A DNA stretch of 64,000 nucleotides from Paraphysomonas bandaiensis (taxonomy: Eukaryota; Chrysophyceae): NCBI GenBank assembly GCA_965644295.1, contig CBFFRP010000432.1, positions 124,001 through 188,000 of the forward strand, written 5' to 3'. The notes under the pieces are model-generated. The model searched no databases, was not told the DNA's origin, and was given only the letters and a program-made list of their open reading frames with translations. The position numbers were made by a program, and so were the translations under genes. Below, piece by piece: positions 46,371 through 57,273 of this stretch; position 1 is the first letter of the stretch; every line of letters begins with the position of its first letter.

Positions 46371-47272
46371 ATGAACGAAGAACTTGGAGACTTTTTCTTT
46401 AAGCTATCCAGTTGGGGTGCCACAGACATAGAAAAGAATTTCATTGTTATGGAGAATGGTGCATATGTGTTTGTTGCAGAAAATCCTCACATTCCTATTA
46501 TAGCTGTTGTGTTGTATTTGTTGTTCTGCTATTTTGGTATTAAATATATGGACTCTCGAAAGCCTTTCGGACTGAGACTCACATTAGCTGCTTGGAATAT
46601 CTTTCTTTCAACTTTTAGTTTCTATGGAATGTTTCGTACTGTGCCATTTTTACTTGGTGAACTCCTGACACAGCCATACAGACAAACTGTCTGTCAGAAG
46701 GCAACAGAATCGTACGGAAATGGACCAGTAGGGTTTTGGGTGTGTTTGTTCATCTTGTCAAAGATCCCCGAGTTAATAGACACTGTTTTCATTGTGCTAA
46801 GAAAGCGCCCCCTTATCTTTCTCCACTGGTATCACCATGGTAAGGGATATATATCGTTGACTTTTAACCCTTTAATATACTCAATATTTCAGTAACTGTA
46901 CTGCTTTACTGCTGGCATGCGTATACCACCATGGCGGCATCTGGACTTTACTTCGTGGCGATGAACTACTCAGTGCATGCATTCATGTACGGGTACTTCG
47001 CCATGCAAGCCCTTAAGATGGTCCCGAAGGGCTTCCCAGCTTACCTAATTACTATCTGTCAAATCGCTCAGATGTTTGTGGGCACCGGCGTGTGTATCTC
47101 GGCCTGGTTCTATGTCCTCTATTCGGACGAATTGTGCCACAATGACTTCAACAACCTAATTGCCGGGGGACTTATGTATGGCTCTTATCTGTATTTATTT
47201 GTGGAGTTTGCTGTTCGTCGATTCATTTTGAAACCGGCACCCAAGGGCTCCATAGATAAGAAGAAAGCTTAA
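46371..47272 (+). CDS. Very-long-chain fatty acid elongase (ELO family, ELOVL6-like)
   Basis: Two exons (46371-46839, 46893-47272), 282 aa. The HxxHH catalytic box, FLHWYHH, spans the intron and continues VTVLLYCWHAYTTMAASG. Other ELO motifs are KIPELIDTVFIVLRKRP, MNYSVHAFMYGYFA and the TM segment LITICQIAQMFVGTG. About seven hydrophobic segments and a C-terminal lysine-rich KKKA end suggest an ER membrane protein with a dilysine-type retrieval signal. It condenses malonyl-CoA with acyl-CoA in the first step of elongation (family knowledge). Similarity to ELOVL6/ELOVL3 suggests saturated or monounsaturated substrates, though specificity cannot be read from sequence alone. Confidence 0.93.
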
Positions 47273-48164
47273 GTGTCATGGGCCGATACTTATTTCTGTG
47301 TGCCTCTTCTTGTTTTATCCATGCCCTTCTAGCGTATATGCTCGATATGATATTGTGAGATTGTATTAATAATATGTCGTTTGGGTGCATAGTGAAGCAT
47401 GTATCATCCAAATGCAGAGCTAAATATCGAGGCTTCTTGCTGCTTTTTAAATGTTGGTACCATGTAATGACCTTTAACTTGTGGCGTAATAAGAAGCAAG
47501 AAAATAGAATATTATCATTGTACGTATATATGAACGTTACGCAGAACTTCGGAATGCCTACGACTTTTGTCTACCCTTTTTTCTGAAGCACATCTTTAGT
47601 AGGTGTATTGAGATATATTATTCAACCTATTCAAATTGGTTAGATTTCCTAGTTCCTAGTCACACTACTATTTCCTAGTTCCTACTATTTTCGGTGTAAA
47701 AAACTAGTTAAAGCAATAAATAACTCAGCCTTGCCAAATATAGTATTGAACCTAGTCATGAATTGTACTCGCATATAGCTACGCATTACAGAAGCATGGG
47801 GTCATAGCAGGTGAAGTAGAACCGATATATGGTGACTTTGTAGTGATACATTAGATACTGTCTTCCTTAACCAAAAGAGTACACCAAATCCTTTAAAACG
47901 AACTATACTATGCGGTAGAATATATAATATATGATAAATGATAATATGTAGTATCTAGATGAATATACTGATATTAGTGGTAATATCACAACAATTCTCC
48001 TATAATTCAGCAAGTACTGTCGTTATGTACAATCTTCCAGGTTTAATTTCTTCTATGTTCAAATAAAATATACTTATTATCGCTCTATGCATAATATAAT
48101 AATAGAGCGCAAATAATAACCATATAACATACTGTCACTTGTAATTACAACCATGACCTCGGAC
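47273..48164. other. Convergent intergenic region, nothing seen
   Basis: AT-rich DNA between the 3' ends of the elongase and hexosaminidase genes. Tandem-like words tttcctagttcctagt occur near 47650-47690. No gene supported. Confidence 0.5.
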
Positions 48165-50498
48165 TTAAGTACTTCCAGAGGCATCAACCACACAGTAGTC
48201 ACTCCATATTGGGCCCGCACGAACAGAATATCGAGATATTAGTCGGCATCTAAAGGACGACAATCGCGGGGCAGCCGCAGCCGCGCTTTTAATTTCTCGA
48301 TTCGACCACAGGCGCTCTGCAGCGGCAGCGGCTCTGGGCCATACCTAGAACATATATAAGATATGTAACAAGAATATTTGCGCCGCATTGGACACTCAAG
48401 TAGGGTCACCCACCTGCGAGTCAATGTTATTTTCGTCCGCCTGCTCTGTCCACATAGACACTTCTCCTCCCAACGCTCGTCCCCTCTTCTTCTCTAAGTA
48501 TTGGGGTCCCACCTCAGACTTTGGTGTGTGCATCTCTGGATCCACGCCGTACATCTGCGCCCAAGTATCCCCGAAAAACCAGGCATCCTCCCCATCCACA
48601 GGATTTTGTCTAATACAAGAACGTCACTGTTGTTACGAGCATTGTGCAGCACAAAGACTTAAATATTGACCATGCTACCATACTCACCTGTCCAGATACC
48701 AACCATACGCTAGAATAGCATCGTAGCCGTTATCTCTAGCCGCTTCCAAATAATCTGGCCCCGTCCAAATTTCAACCACTGTGCTCGAAGGGGGAAGAGC
48801 ATCAGATCCAATCCAAGCTCCGTGTGCACCGTCCGTTCCTCCCTATGCATTACAGCTTCAACATTGTTGTGATGGTAACGTGCAGCATACAGCCTCACCG
48901 AATCGTCGAAGAAGACCTCCTCCCATGCTACTAAGGAGTGGCCAAGCGCTTTGGTGCAAAATTCCCCTACTCTTTTGAAGAAGTATCTGTATGAACACAA
49001 TCACCATTACACACTAATGTGCGATAGTATTTAAAACGGTGGCAAACAAACGTATGACGATAAACCATGACTTAGTTCATCACTATACGACTACACTACA
49101 TAGATCAACATTAGAATATAATACAGCATTATACGAATAGCAAGGTAAAGTTGCATACTTACTGTTCAAGGGAGTAAAAGTCTCCATCTGAGAAATTGTG
49201 CTCCTTCATCCACTCAATGATTGACTGAGATTCATTCCAGCATCCATATTTGACTTCATCTCCACCTACAGACAATATAAGGTACATCGATGGGAAAATG
49301 TATCACAATAGGAGTGATTGTGAAATACAATTTACACACTTTTATTTACTTAACAGAACACTCCAAACAGTACTGAATAATTTGTGAAAGGCATACCAAT
49401 ATGAAAAAACTGATCAGGAAATAGAACTGCCAGCTCAGTGAAAAGCCCTCGAATAGTATCATATGTAAGTTCTACAGTGGGGTCCAATGGCACATCATCA
49501 ATGTGCCCCAACTCATCCACGTAGTGCGGACACGCAGTTGTGATTGCTTTGAACTTCTCAGAAAGTCCCCAGCTGTACCCATGGCCTGGAACATCCATTT
49601 CAGGCACAATCCTTATACCGCGATATTTGCAGTATTCCACTACATAGCGTATGTCATCTGTAGTGTATGTATCTGGGGGGAGTTCCATGCCACGTTCTCC
49701 AGCCAGCCACGATCCACTCTTGGCCAAGTCAGGATATCTCTGCGAGAGGAAAGGGAATGCATAAGAGTCAACTAAATGCCAGTGAAGAACGTTAAGTTTG
49801 GTCGCCGCCATAGAGTCAATTAGTCGGGTTATAGCTGATACGGGAATAAAGTGATTGGAAGTATCCAGCAGGAATCCCCTCCAAGGGAAACGAGGAGTGT
49901 CTGTGATTGTGACAGGCACATTACGAACTTTATCACCATGCTCAACCAGTTGAGAGAATGTCTCCAGTGCGTAAATGGCACCCCAAACGCTAACACTCTC
50001 AATATATACTAATGATGACTGAGCATCAATATTTATTTTATACGATTCGTCTGACTCTGCATTCTTAGGCGTACCGTCGTGCTCCTCCAATACCATCACC
50101 TCAATGCCAGTGATATACGACTGAGATTTACCTCTCACTCGGGATGTATCATCGTCATCATCATAACCATCGTTATCTAAGATGAACTGGGGCTCAACAA
50201 GATATCCCCGAGTGATCCTCTGTGGCTGATTAAATATCAACTGTTGATATCTTGAGAGAGCCGACAGAAGAATTGAAGAGTTTTTTGACTCAGATTGTGA
50301 TTTTAAAGATATTTGAAAGTTAGTTGGGCTTAAATATCGAGTTATTCCATCTACAGCGCACTCCACTTCTGTGGGCCAAGGCCATATCTCGTACTTACAG
50401 GGGTTGTATGGGCCGTAGTAGCCGTGTGGGTTTAATGTGGTGGGTTTAGCTGTGACAGTCACACATAAGAGGGAGATAAGCCCTATAGCTGTATTCAT
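48165..50498 (-). CDS. Beta-N-acetylhexosaminidase (GH20, HEXA/HEXB type)
   Basis: Six exons. The signal peptide is MNTAIGLISLLCVTVTA, followed by the GH20b-like N-terminal domain (ISLKSQ ... VYIESVSVWGAIYALETFSQ). The catalytic TIM barrel follows: FPWRGFLLDTSNHFIP, LNVLHWHLVDSYAFPF, RIVPEMDVPGHGYSWG. The catalytic Asp-Glu pair in FFHIGGDEVKYGCWNES is created across the first intron (end of exon 1 at 49397). Later blocks are VAWEEVFFDDS, VEIWTGPDYLEAARDNGYD, ILAYGWYLDR, GGEVSMWTE and VWPRAAAAAERLWSN, ending SFRCRLI. The enzyme removes terminal GlcNAc/GalNAc from glycans, probably in lysosome-like compartments or secreted. A run of Asp (YDDDDDTS) interrupts the N-terminal domain and looks lineage-specific. 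It shares a 400-bp divergent region with the GT61 gene. Confidence 0.95.
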
Positions 50499-50899
50499 TA
50501 GTTAGTAATGTGGGTAGATATATTACACCATGTAGACCGTGTTGTTATGTATAGTTCAATACACTGTTACTGTAGAGTGCAGAGACTTCATATGTAGGAT
50601 ATACTGCTGTACATACTCTTCTATACTACATACCACTTCGAGCCTCTACAGGTTATCTCTTGTTATACCGCGATAGGAGTATGATCGGTTAAACCAATAG
50701 GCGTTTTATATTATAATTTACACAGAAGTAATTCGTTAGAAGAAAAAAAACTAAAGCCGACTTTGTCCTGATACATATACACAGAGTACATATATACATA
50801 TATATACCCATACACGATATACGGCTATACATGTAGAAGCACAAGGCCAGTCATATCACATATCACTGTAATGCGGGACTTCTTGTTGTCCTTCCACAG
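50499..50899. promoter_or_regulatory. Shared upstream region of hexosaminidase and GT61 genes
   Basis: About 400 bp with a tatac/atacat tract at 50771-50835. Sharing may coordinate a glycan-degrading and a glycan-building enzyme, which is inference only. Confidence 0.45.
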
Positions 50900-52297
50900 T
50901 TGCTTATTGCATATTTGTTACAACTGCTTTCTCTGATCAAAGCTCTACTTAACTCTACAGTATCCATTATGTGTACTGATCGGATTGCGTGTAGTTTGCT
51001 AGTCTTGATGTCGATATCACCACCATTAATATATTCCACCCAATCAGATTATGACATCACTACCGCTCTCGGTCATGAAATTAGCCGCATTCGAAGCAAG
51101 TTCCATCCGAACTCGTCATTGAGTACTATAGAGAGATGTTTTGGGCGAGGGGCATCGGCACCAATATTGTGGAATGATTTCGATATCCAACACGATGTGC
51201 CGTTGAAACCGACTAGTGTTATACCTTTTCATGATGAATGGACTAAGAATATATCTCGCCCTTCTCTATTTTATATTGATCCGTATATTGTTAAACATGC
51301 TGCTATTGATAAGGGATTAGTTCAGGAATATACTGCATTCATCGAGAATAGATTGAGCAGGAATAGTTTTTTCGATATGTTTTACAATATCGAGCAGTTA
51401 AAATGGGGGCGTAAACTAGCGGTATTTGAAAATGTTTGGATTGATAAGTATGGCCTTATTGTCAGCCCAGATCGGTGCCGTTCCGTGCGTCAAGGGGGCT
51501 GCAATGGTACGCGATCTTTCGACTCACAACTTTCGACGGTATGTAGATCCGCCCCTTTAGTAATTAGTCTAGACGCGGCAATGACGGGTGTATGGCACTT
51601 CCCAATGGAGGTGCTGGTTGGAATTTCCAAACTTGACATGAACTCTTCAGTACTCCGTCGTGCTAATATCCACCTCCCCAATGATTCGCCATATGTGAAG
51701 GATTGGATGCATATCGTGGGGATTGACGTACGAAATCGGATGGTGACGGACACTGTGCATTCTGGGATACTGCTTGCGCCACAAACCGCGCATTGCGGAC
51801 AGCCTTTTATCGGACAAGTGGACTGGCTAGTACGCAGGGTGACAGAAAACCTGAAATTACACTCGAATAGTGTTCGACCTCTTCAGGTATTACTCGTGCA
51901 TAGAAGAAGTAGAAGAATTAACAACATTTTGGAAGTTTATAAGGTGATCAAAGACTTTGTTGCTATGATGCCGAAAGGTACGAATTTTGTGATTCATAGC
52001 GACAAAAATTTACCATCATTATCAACGCAATTGAAACGATTTGCTGATACGGATTTTGTCATAGCACCCCATGGTGCAGCGGAATTGTTCACAGCGTTTA
52101 TGAAGCCAGGCTCTTATGTGGTAGAGTTTATAAACTATTCAACTGGAGCACATGTATGTTACTCCACTTTGGCTTACACAAGAGGCCTAAACTATCATCA
52201 ACACGCAATGTCTCCAGCTAATACAATAAACCTTGATAAGCTTTCAAAGACACTATCTGAATTTTGGGCCCACTATAGTACAGTCCATGGCGTGTGA
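50900..52297 (+). CDS. GT61-family glycosyltransferase (DUF563, EOGT/xylosyltransferase-like)
   Basis: Intronless, 465 aa from the first Met; a second Met at 50969 (MCTDRIACSLLVLMSISP) starts directly at a hydrophobic signal or anchor, and I think it at least as likely. The C-terminal domain has GT61 signatures: VFENVWIDKYGLIVSPDRC, VLLVHRRSRRINNILE and the donor-binding-type TDFVIAPHGAAELFTAFMKP followed by YVVEFIN. GT61 enzymes are type II or luminal ER/Golgi transferases that add GlcNAc or xylose to proteins or glycans (family knowledge). The canonical PHGAGL is PHGAAE here, a change next to the donor site. The substrate is unknown. Confidence 0.88.
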   Translation: MLIAYLLQLLSLIKALLNSTVSIMCTDRIACSLLVLMSISPPLIYSTQSDYDITTALGHEISRIRSKFHPNSSLSTIERCFGRGASAPILWNDFDIQHDVPLKPTSVIPFHDEWTKNISRPSLFYIDPYIVKHAAIDKGLVQEYTAFIENRLSRNSFFDMFYNIEQLKWGRKLAVFENVWIDKYGLIVSPDRCRSVRQGGCNGTRSFDSQLSTVCRSAPLVISLDAAMTGVWHFPMEVLVGISKLDMNSSVLRRANIHLPNDSPYVKDWMHIVGIDVRNRMVTDTVHSGILLAPQTAHCGQPFIGQVDWLVRRVTENLKLHSNSVRPLQVLLVHRRSRRINNILEVYKVIKDFVAMMPKGTNFVIHSDKNLPSLSTQLKRFADTDFVIAPHGAAELFTAFMKPGSYVVEFINYSTGAHVCYSTLAYTRGLNYHQHAMSPANTINLDKLSKTLSEFWAHYSTVHGV

Positions 52298-52924
52298 ATT
52301 CCTAAGATCTATAGTGAAATTGTATTTAATAAATTTTATTTGTCCAGTACCATTGGTTTCTAAACACTATTGTAGTGGTTTACTATAATTTTATATAGAC
52401 AGAACGACAGAACAACATTGCTTCAAGAAATAGGTATAGACTGTAGACCAACTAGTTCTTTTGATGTGTAACAAATGTGTCAAGCTAATTGGCATCACAT
52501 ACCACGTGCAGCTGACAAATAGCTATTTGGAATTTCTAATCAAGTGAGAGATTTAATATTTATGTATCTTCTTTTGCGAAAAATCTTATAATCTCTCGTA
52601 TTACAGTTTATATTTTATATCACACCGAATAATTACGACTACACGAAGCATGTATATAACAATTCTTACTTCCTGAGTTTAATCTTATGGCGTCGCACTC
52701 ATATTAAGTTGTTTGCGCGCTAACTAGATTGTTATATTTGTTACTACATTTTTTAAGTATTGTGTATGGTACAGTATAGAGTATAGAGTATGACTACTAA
52801 ACCCTTACACATATCGACTCGAATATATAACCATTTGCCGCTGAAAAGTGTTATTACTTTAAGAAAATTACATTGTACACGAATATATACACCACGCCAA
52901 TTCCAAAATGTTCAAAAATAACAA
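52298..52924. other. Convergent intergenic region, nothing seen
   Basis: AT-rich. An aataaa occurs shortly after the GT61 stop (about 52327). No gene. Confidence 0.5.
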
Positions 52925-54268
52925 CTAATCATCAGCAATATCCGCAACCATCGCTGCGAGATGATCTATCGAAGCAGTAACAGTTACAAAACCGGTATTT
53001 TTTGCGCTCTTCACAGTTGACATTTTGTTCATATCCTAGAAACAGGGTAAGCCTTGTAAAGAGGTACATCTATATGAGCATCACCTGATCAAGACTGCTC
53101 ACGACACCTGTCTCCGTAGGTCGCACACTAGCCTCCGCCCCCATAATCTAATTACTCGATAAGACGCACAAAACTAAATAAAAAAGATGCATGTCACCAC
53201 CTTTCTGTTGAGAATTTCTTCGTCAGTTGTACGCAACAGAAAGTATATCGTAATATCTTCACCATCGGCTACATACATGTATCAAGATCAAGTCACTGTT
53301 GTTGTAAGCTGAAAATATGAGAAATCCCGAAGAGGGGAATGCATTTGCGAGTGCTGTCACCAGAACAAGAAAATAGTGCACTCTCTGCTCAGTCGAGAAA
53401 TGCAGCACTATGCTAGAACTTACATGCCATGGCAGTATCAATAGCCCAGGGAGCTGAGCGAAGGTATGGTACACGAGCGGGAGGGGGCGCATCTGAAATA
53501 CTAATAGTTAGGTTCCAGAAGTAGGACAAGTAAGCCAGGGGTATTAAGAACAGTAGTGGGCGTACAGCACTCACGTGATATCATAACACAGTAGCCTTCG
53601 TTTTGAAGAACGCGGAAAACCTCCTACAATCCACCACAAACGTTGTGTAAAAATGTAGTGCTGCGGACAACGTTGTTCTCACCGAACAGAAGCGCATGGA
53701 GGACTCGTAGAGGTCTAATCCACAAAAAATGCAGTCCAAACATCCTGTATATGCACTAATACTACAACCAGAACGACGGAGCAATCACTTACCTTTATCT
53801 ATTATAAGTGAAAAGCTTTCATCTTTGAACTGGTGCAGCTCTCTGGCGTCCATAACGTAAACTATGGTGCAGACATAACAACTCATCTAGCTTAACAACG
53901 GAATACTTACAGTCGACACCACTAAAGTTTCTGTACTTATTTTGCATTTGAGCTATTAGTAGCGGCGATATATCGATTGCAGTAATATCGCGAAAGCCTT
54001 TCTCGTACAATACGTCTATGATATTCGACCTCCCGATACCGAGAATCAGTACTTTATGTGGTTTCTTGGTATCAACAACAGACTCCATAGTTGTATATAC
54101 TGTAAACATTTGAAATAAGGTTTTCCAAAATACCAAAACTAAATGTACACCTCCTTCAAACGGTAAGTACCAATCAAAATCTTCAAAGCCGCTAGCAACC
54201 ATTTTATCCAATTCTTCCTGATATCTCGCCTGCCAGTAAACTGGCTCACCATAATGATTATGAGACAT
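52925..54268 (-). CDS. eEF1A-lysine-methyltransferase-type SAM methyltransferase (EEF1AKMT4/METTL13-like)
   Basis: About nine short exons. The N-terminal YWQARYQEELDKM and FDWYLPFEG match the start of the EEF1AKMT4/METTL13 fold. The SAM motif I is KVLILGIGRSNIIDVLYEKG, followed by ITAIDISPLLIAQMQNKY, YVMDARELHQFKDESFSLII, the post-II motif DKGCLDCIFCG and EVFRVLQNEGYCVMISH. Later exons give PPARVPYLRSAPWAI, an ITIYFLLRTTDEE strand and an Ala/Asp-rich end. These enzymes methylate lysines of translation elongation factor 1A in the cytosol (family knowledge); the exact target is not deducible. The third intron separates the two halves of motif II. The gene is convergent with the GT61 gene. Confidence 0.85.
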
Positions 54269-55376
54269 GTATTCGTTATCGCTTCAGATGCTATTGACTG
54301 TATGATGATAATTGAAATGCGATAGATGGCAGTTACGCTGACACTAACCACAACCGACAGCAGACACTACTGAGAATCTGCATATAAATAGTACATACTA
54401 TACGACACTATATCTGAATACAATCCACTGAACCTCACGCACTAAAGGAGTATGACGAAGCGGCGCTATTGCATGAAGATGGGCAGATGCCTCTACTATG
54501 GCAATAGAGTTATACGATGCTCCTGTCGTTCGAATGGAATGCTCTGTGTGTTATCATACATGCGCATATACTATACACATATATACGTACAGCAGTATGT
54601 ATAGTTAACACTTCAGTTATATACATGGGAATACCACTGGAATACGTTGAATACGCATATACTCTACATGCACGACAGCATCTACAGATACATGGGACAA
54701 TGTATGTCCACAGAGGACAAAGGTCTTCGATGCAACTAGAGATTACGTAACAGCATATCAATGATCACTTATTGACGAGTAGGTTCCAAAGTATAGTATA
54801 AGCACTTTCTATGTCGACGTGTGTAAGTTTTCAGAAATCCAATCCATCCTGTACCATTATGCATTTTACATTACACTGCGGAAGAAACTATGCCAAGGTT
54901 AGAGAAACACTGTGACACTTTAGCGTCATTTCATTATGTCCACTGTAAGCACTGTTCTATTAGACACGGTGCTTGCCATTTGTGTAGTAGTTCTACGTAG
55001 CTACTTTGTAAGTACAGTATTACTACAAAGTCTACAAAGCTACACAGATATCGCTGAAGCATTACAGAACCATTTAAATTCCAATTTCGTTATTGCTGCA
55101 TGATTGAATTTCTATCCTTTTTGATGGAGAAACAATTTAGAATATAGGAAAGTAAATCTTAAATGTTATACTCAGCACTAGTACTGATATTGTCATTACG
55201 TTTCCGAAAAATAAAATATCTTCGAGAACACATCAGACGAATGCCTGGGTGTTATTCACACAGTTAAAAAAATCACAATAATCACTGCAATTATTAACTA
55301 CTTTGCACTGAAAGGGCAGCTAATAAACTACTTAAAATACTATAGCTATATACTAGAGATGCCTACAGACATAGGA
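54269..55376. other. Intergenic region, no supported gene
   Basis: The first about 500 bp are the methyltransferase 5' flank, with atac/gtac-rich words at 54550-54690 (overlapping open frames on both strands are products of this low-complexity sequence). The rest is AT-rich spacer. Confidence 0.5.
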
Positions 55377-56574
55377 TCAGTAACACTTGCCGTCCACCAT
55401 TAACACTTCTCCATCTGTGCAACACTTCTTACATGGCACTACTTTCCTGTAAGTATACGTCAAATAAAGCTTCAAAGTAATAATACTCTAATGGCCGAAA
55501 TACATATACGTCCCTACTTACTTAGATCCCCGCTTCTCCCTGCAGTACGGTCCTACTCCAGGGACAAAATTGCAGTCACCCTAGTGAGAGGTATTAGTGA
55601 ACTGTTGAATAACGCTCCAATTTGATGAACAAACAATAGAAGATAGTAAAAACATACAACCTGTACCTTAAAGTCTGTGGAGCACGTGCGGCATCGACCT
55701 GACCCCCAACTCTGATGCATAACCATCATATAGTGTCTCACAAGTCAAATACATGTACAACAGACACAACAGCTAAGAGCTATATAAACGTACATCAAGA
55801 GAGTTTCGATCGCAGGGGTCACATGGTTCGCTCTTGGTACACGCCCTGCCTCGTCCACCCTCACAGTTTCTACTGCTAGTGATGTACCTATTAATCTGCA
55901 CAACAAAATACCATAGTCACGACAACATAGCTTTACCAGTGCGCAAACATACCTCGTCATTAGGGTGAGATACGTTGAGAGGGTTACGACAAATGTAGTC
56001 GCCATCATCAGGACAGGATCCGTTAGTACTAACAACTAGCCCTGCGGCACCCATTAACACCAGCAAAACGAACGGCAGAACATACCTGTATCTCTACTTA
56101 TACATCTGGCACCAGGGTGGCAAAAACAGGGGTTCTTGTCAAATGCCCTTGTCGAGCCATCAGGGCGCTTTCCCCCTTTATTCAGTGAGATGTGAGATCA
56201 AAACATACATCATGGGCAGAGCTGAACCTTTATCACTCTGCAGGCAATCGATTCTCGTTAGCGAGTGCTATCATACAAAGTTAATTCCATTCCAACTATT
56301 ATATTCGTACATACGTCATATTCGTAGGGATAAGACGGAATCGCAAGAGACGCCTGAATTAGAAAATATAACTAAGAAACACCGATGAGCTACTCCTACT
56401 AAAGTTAACTCAATAAAAAACCTGAGTACACACAGCTATAAGCAGAACTAATCCAACAAATGTTTCTTTCCACTTTCTACTCCCAAATCCATGAAATATA
56501 TGAGATGTGATTCCCGCAGAGACGATCAGTACAATGGCTGAAAATATCATTTCAGACACCTCCACAATAGTCAT
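55377..56574 (-). CDS. Cys-rich single-pass or secreted protein, unknown family
   Basis: Reconstructed from about nine short exons. Exon 1 (56574-56422) encodes two hydrophobic stretches (MIFSAIVLIVSAGIT and TFVGLVLLIAVCT), then exon 2 (56353-56315) gives ASLAIPSYPYEYD. To keep frame, a 10-nt microexon (56237-56228) is needed before the exon encoding STRAFDKNPCFCHPGARC. Later exons give NGSCPDDGDYICRNPLNVSH, SRNCEGGRGRACTKSEPCDP, GSGRCRTCSTDFK, GDCNFVPGVGPYCREKRG and a C-terminal VVPCKKCCTDGEVLMVDGKC. About 20 cysteines in the mature part suggest disulfide-rich modules outside the cell. No EGF, TNFR or other family can be assigned. It shares its upstream region with the coiled-coil gene. Confidence 0.6.
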
Positions 56575-57273
56575 GATGAGCGCTATTGATCCCTACAACC
56601 TCGCTAAGTATGACATAAATGTTGTGGTATAAAGTAGAAGAGATAGCAGTCCAGTTAGTGGTGTGATCGATATGATAGGAGGGGGATGTTAATAGCGACA
56701 ATGCTCCTGGAAGATCAAACGTGTATATATACTATAGCCAGGCTATGCATATATACATATAGACCTCTGCAGTGCTGTACATACACAGAGTATCATATCA
56801 CCAAGTGGATGTAGAATACTACTGTGTATTCTGCTCTCTGCCCTACTGTATAGATAGAGCAGTGTCGTATAAGCACCCTTGGTATATTTTTGCCTCAAAT
56901 ATTGATGTGTATTCGAGCCGTAGTTGTAATGCAGTAATATAGAAGACTTTTGCTTCAATTTATTTCCGAAAACTGAGATGCATACGGTGTTCTATATAAG
57001 GTATACGTTAATGTATTCATTGTTGTATACGGTGTATTGGAGCTGTTACTATGGAGATGTATGTAAGTGCAGTGCAGTGTGTCCAGTTAAGCACCTCCCT
57101 CTGATAGCTCCACTTCGACGAGTACACTCTCACACCTAATAGCGGAGGATAGTGTAAGAGTTATGGGTATGACATGAGCATACGAGAGCTTCACTTCGTC
57201 ATACATTCATATACAACCGTATATACCCCCCTGTAAGCTTATATACATACACAGATGCCTGTATAGATAGCGA
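56575..57273. promoter_or_regulatory. Shared upstream region of Cys-rich and coiled-coil genes
   Basis: 700 bp between divergent starts. It contains tatac/atac-rich stretches at 56720-56800 and 57000-57050, and again just before the coiled-coil start (57208-57255). Confidence 0.45.
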
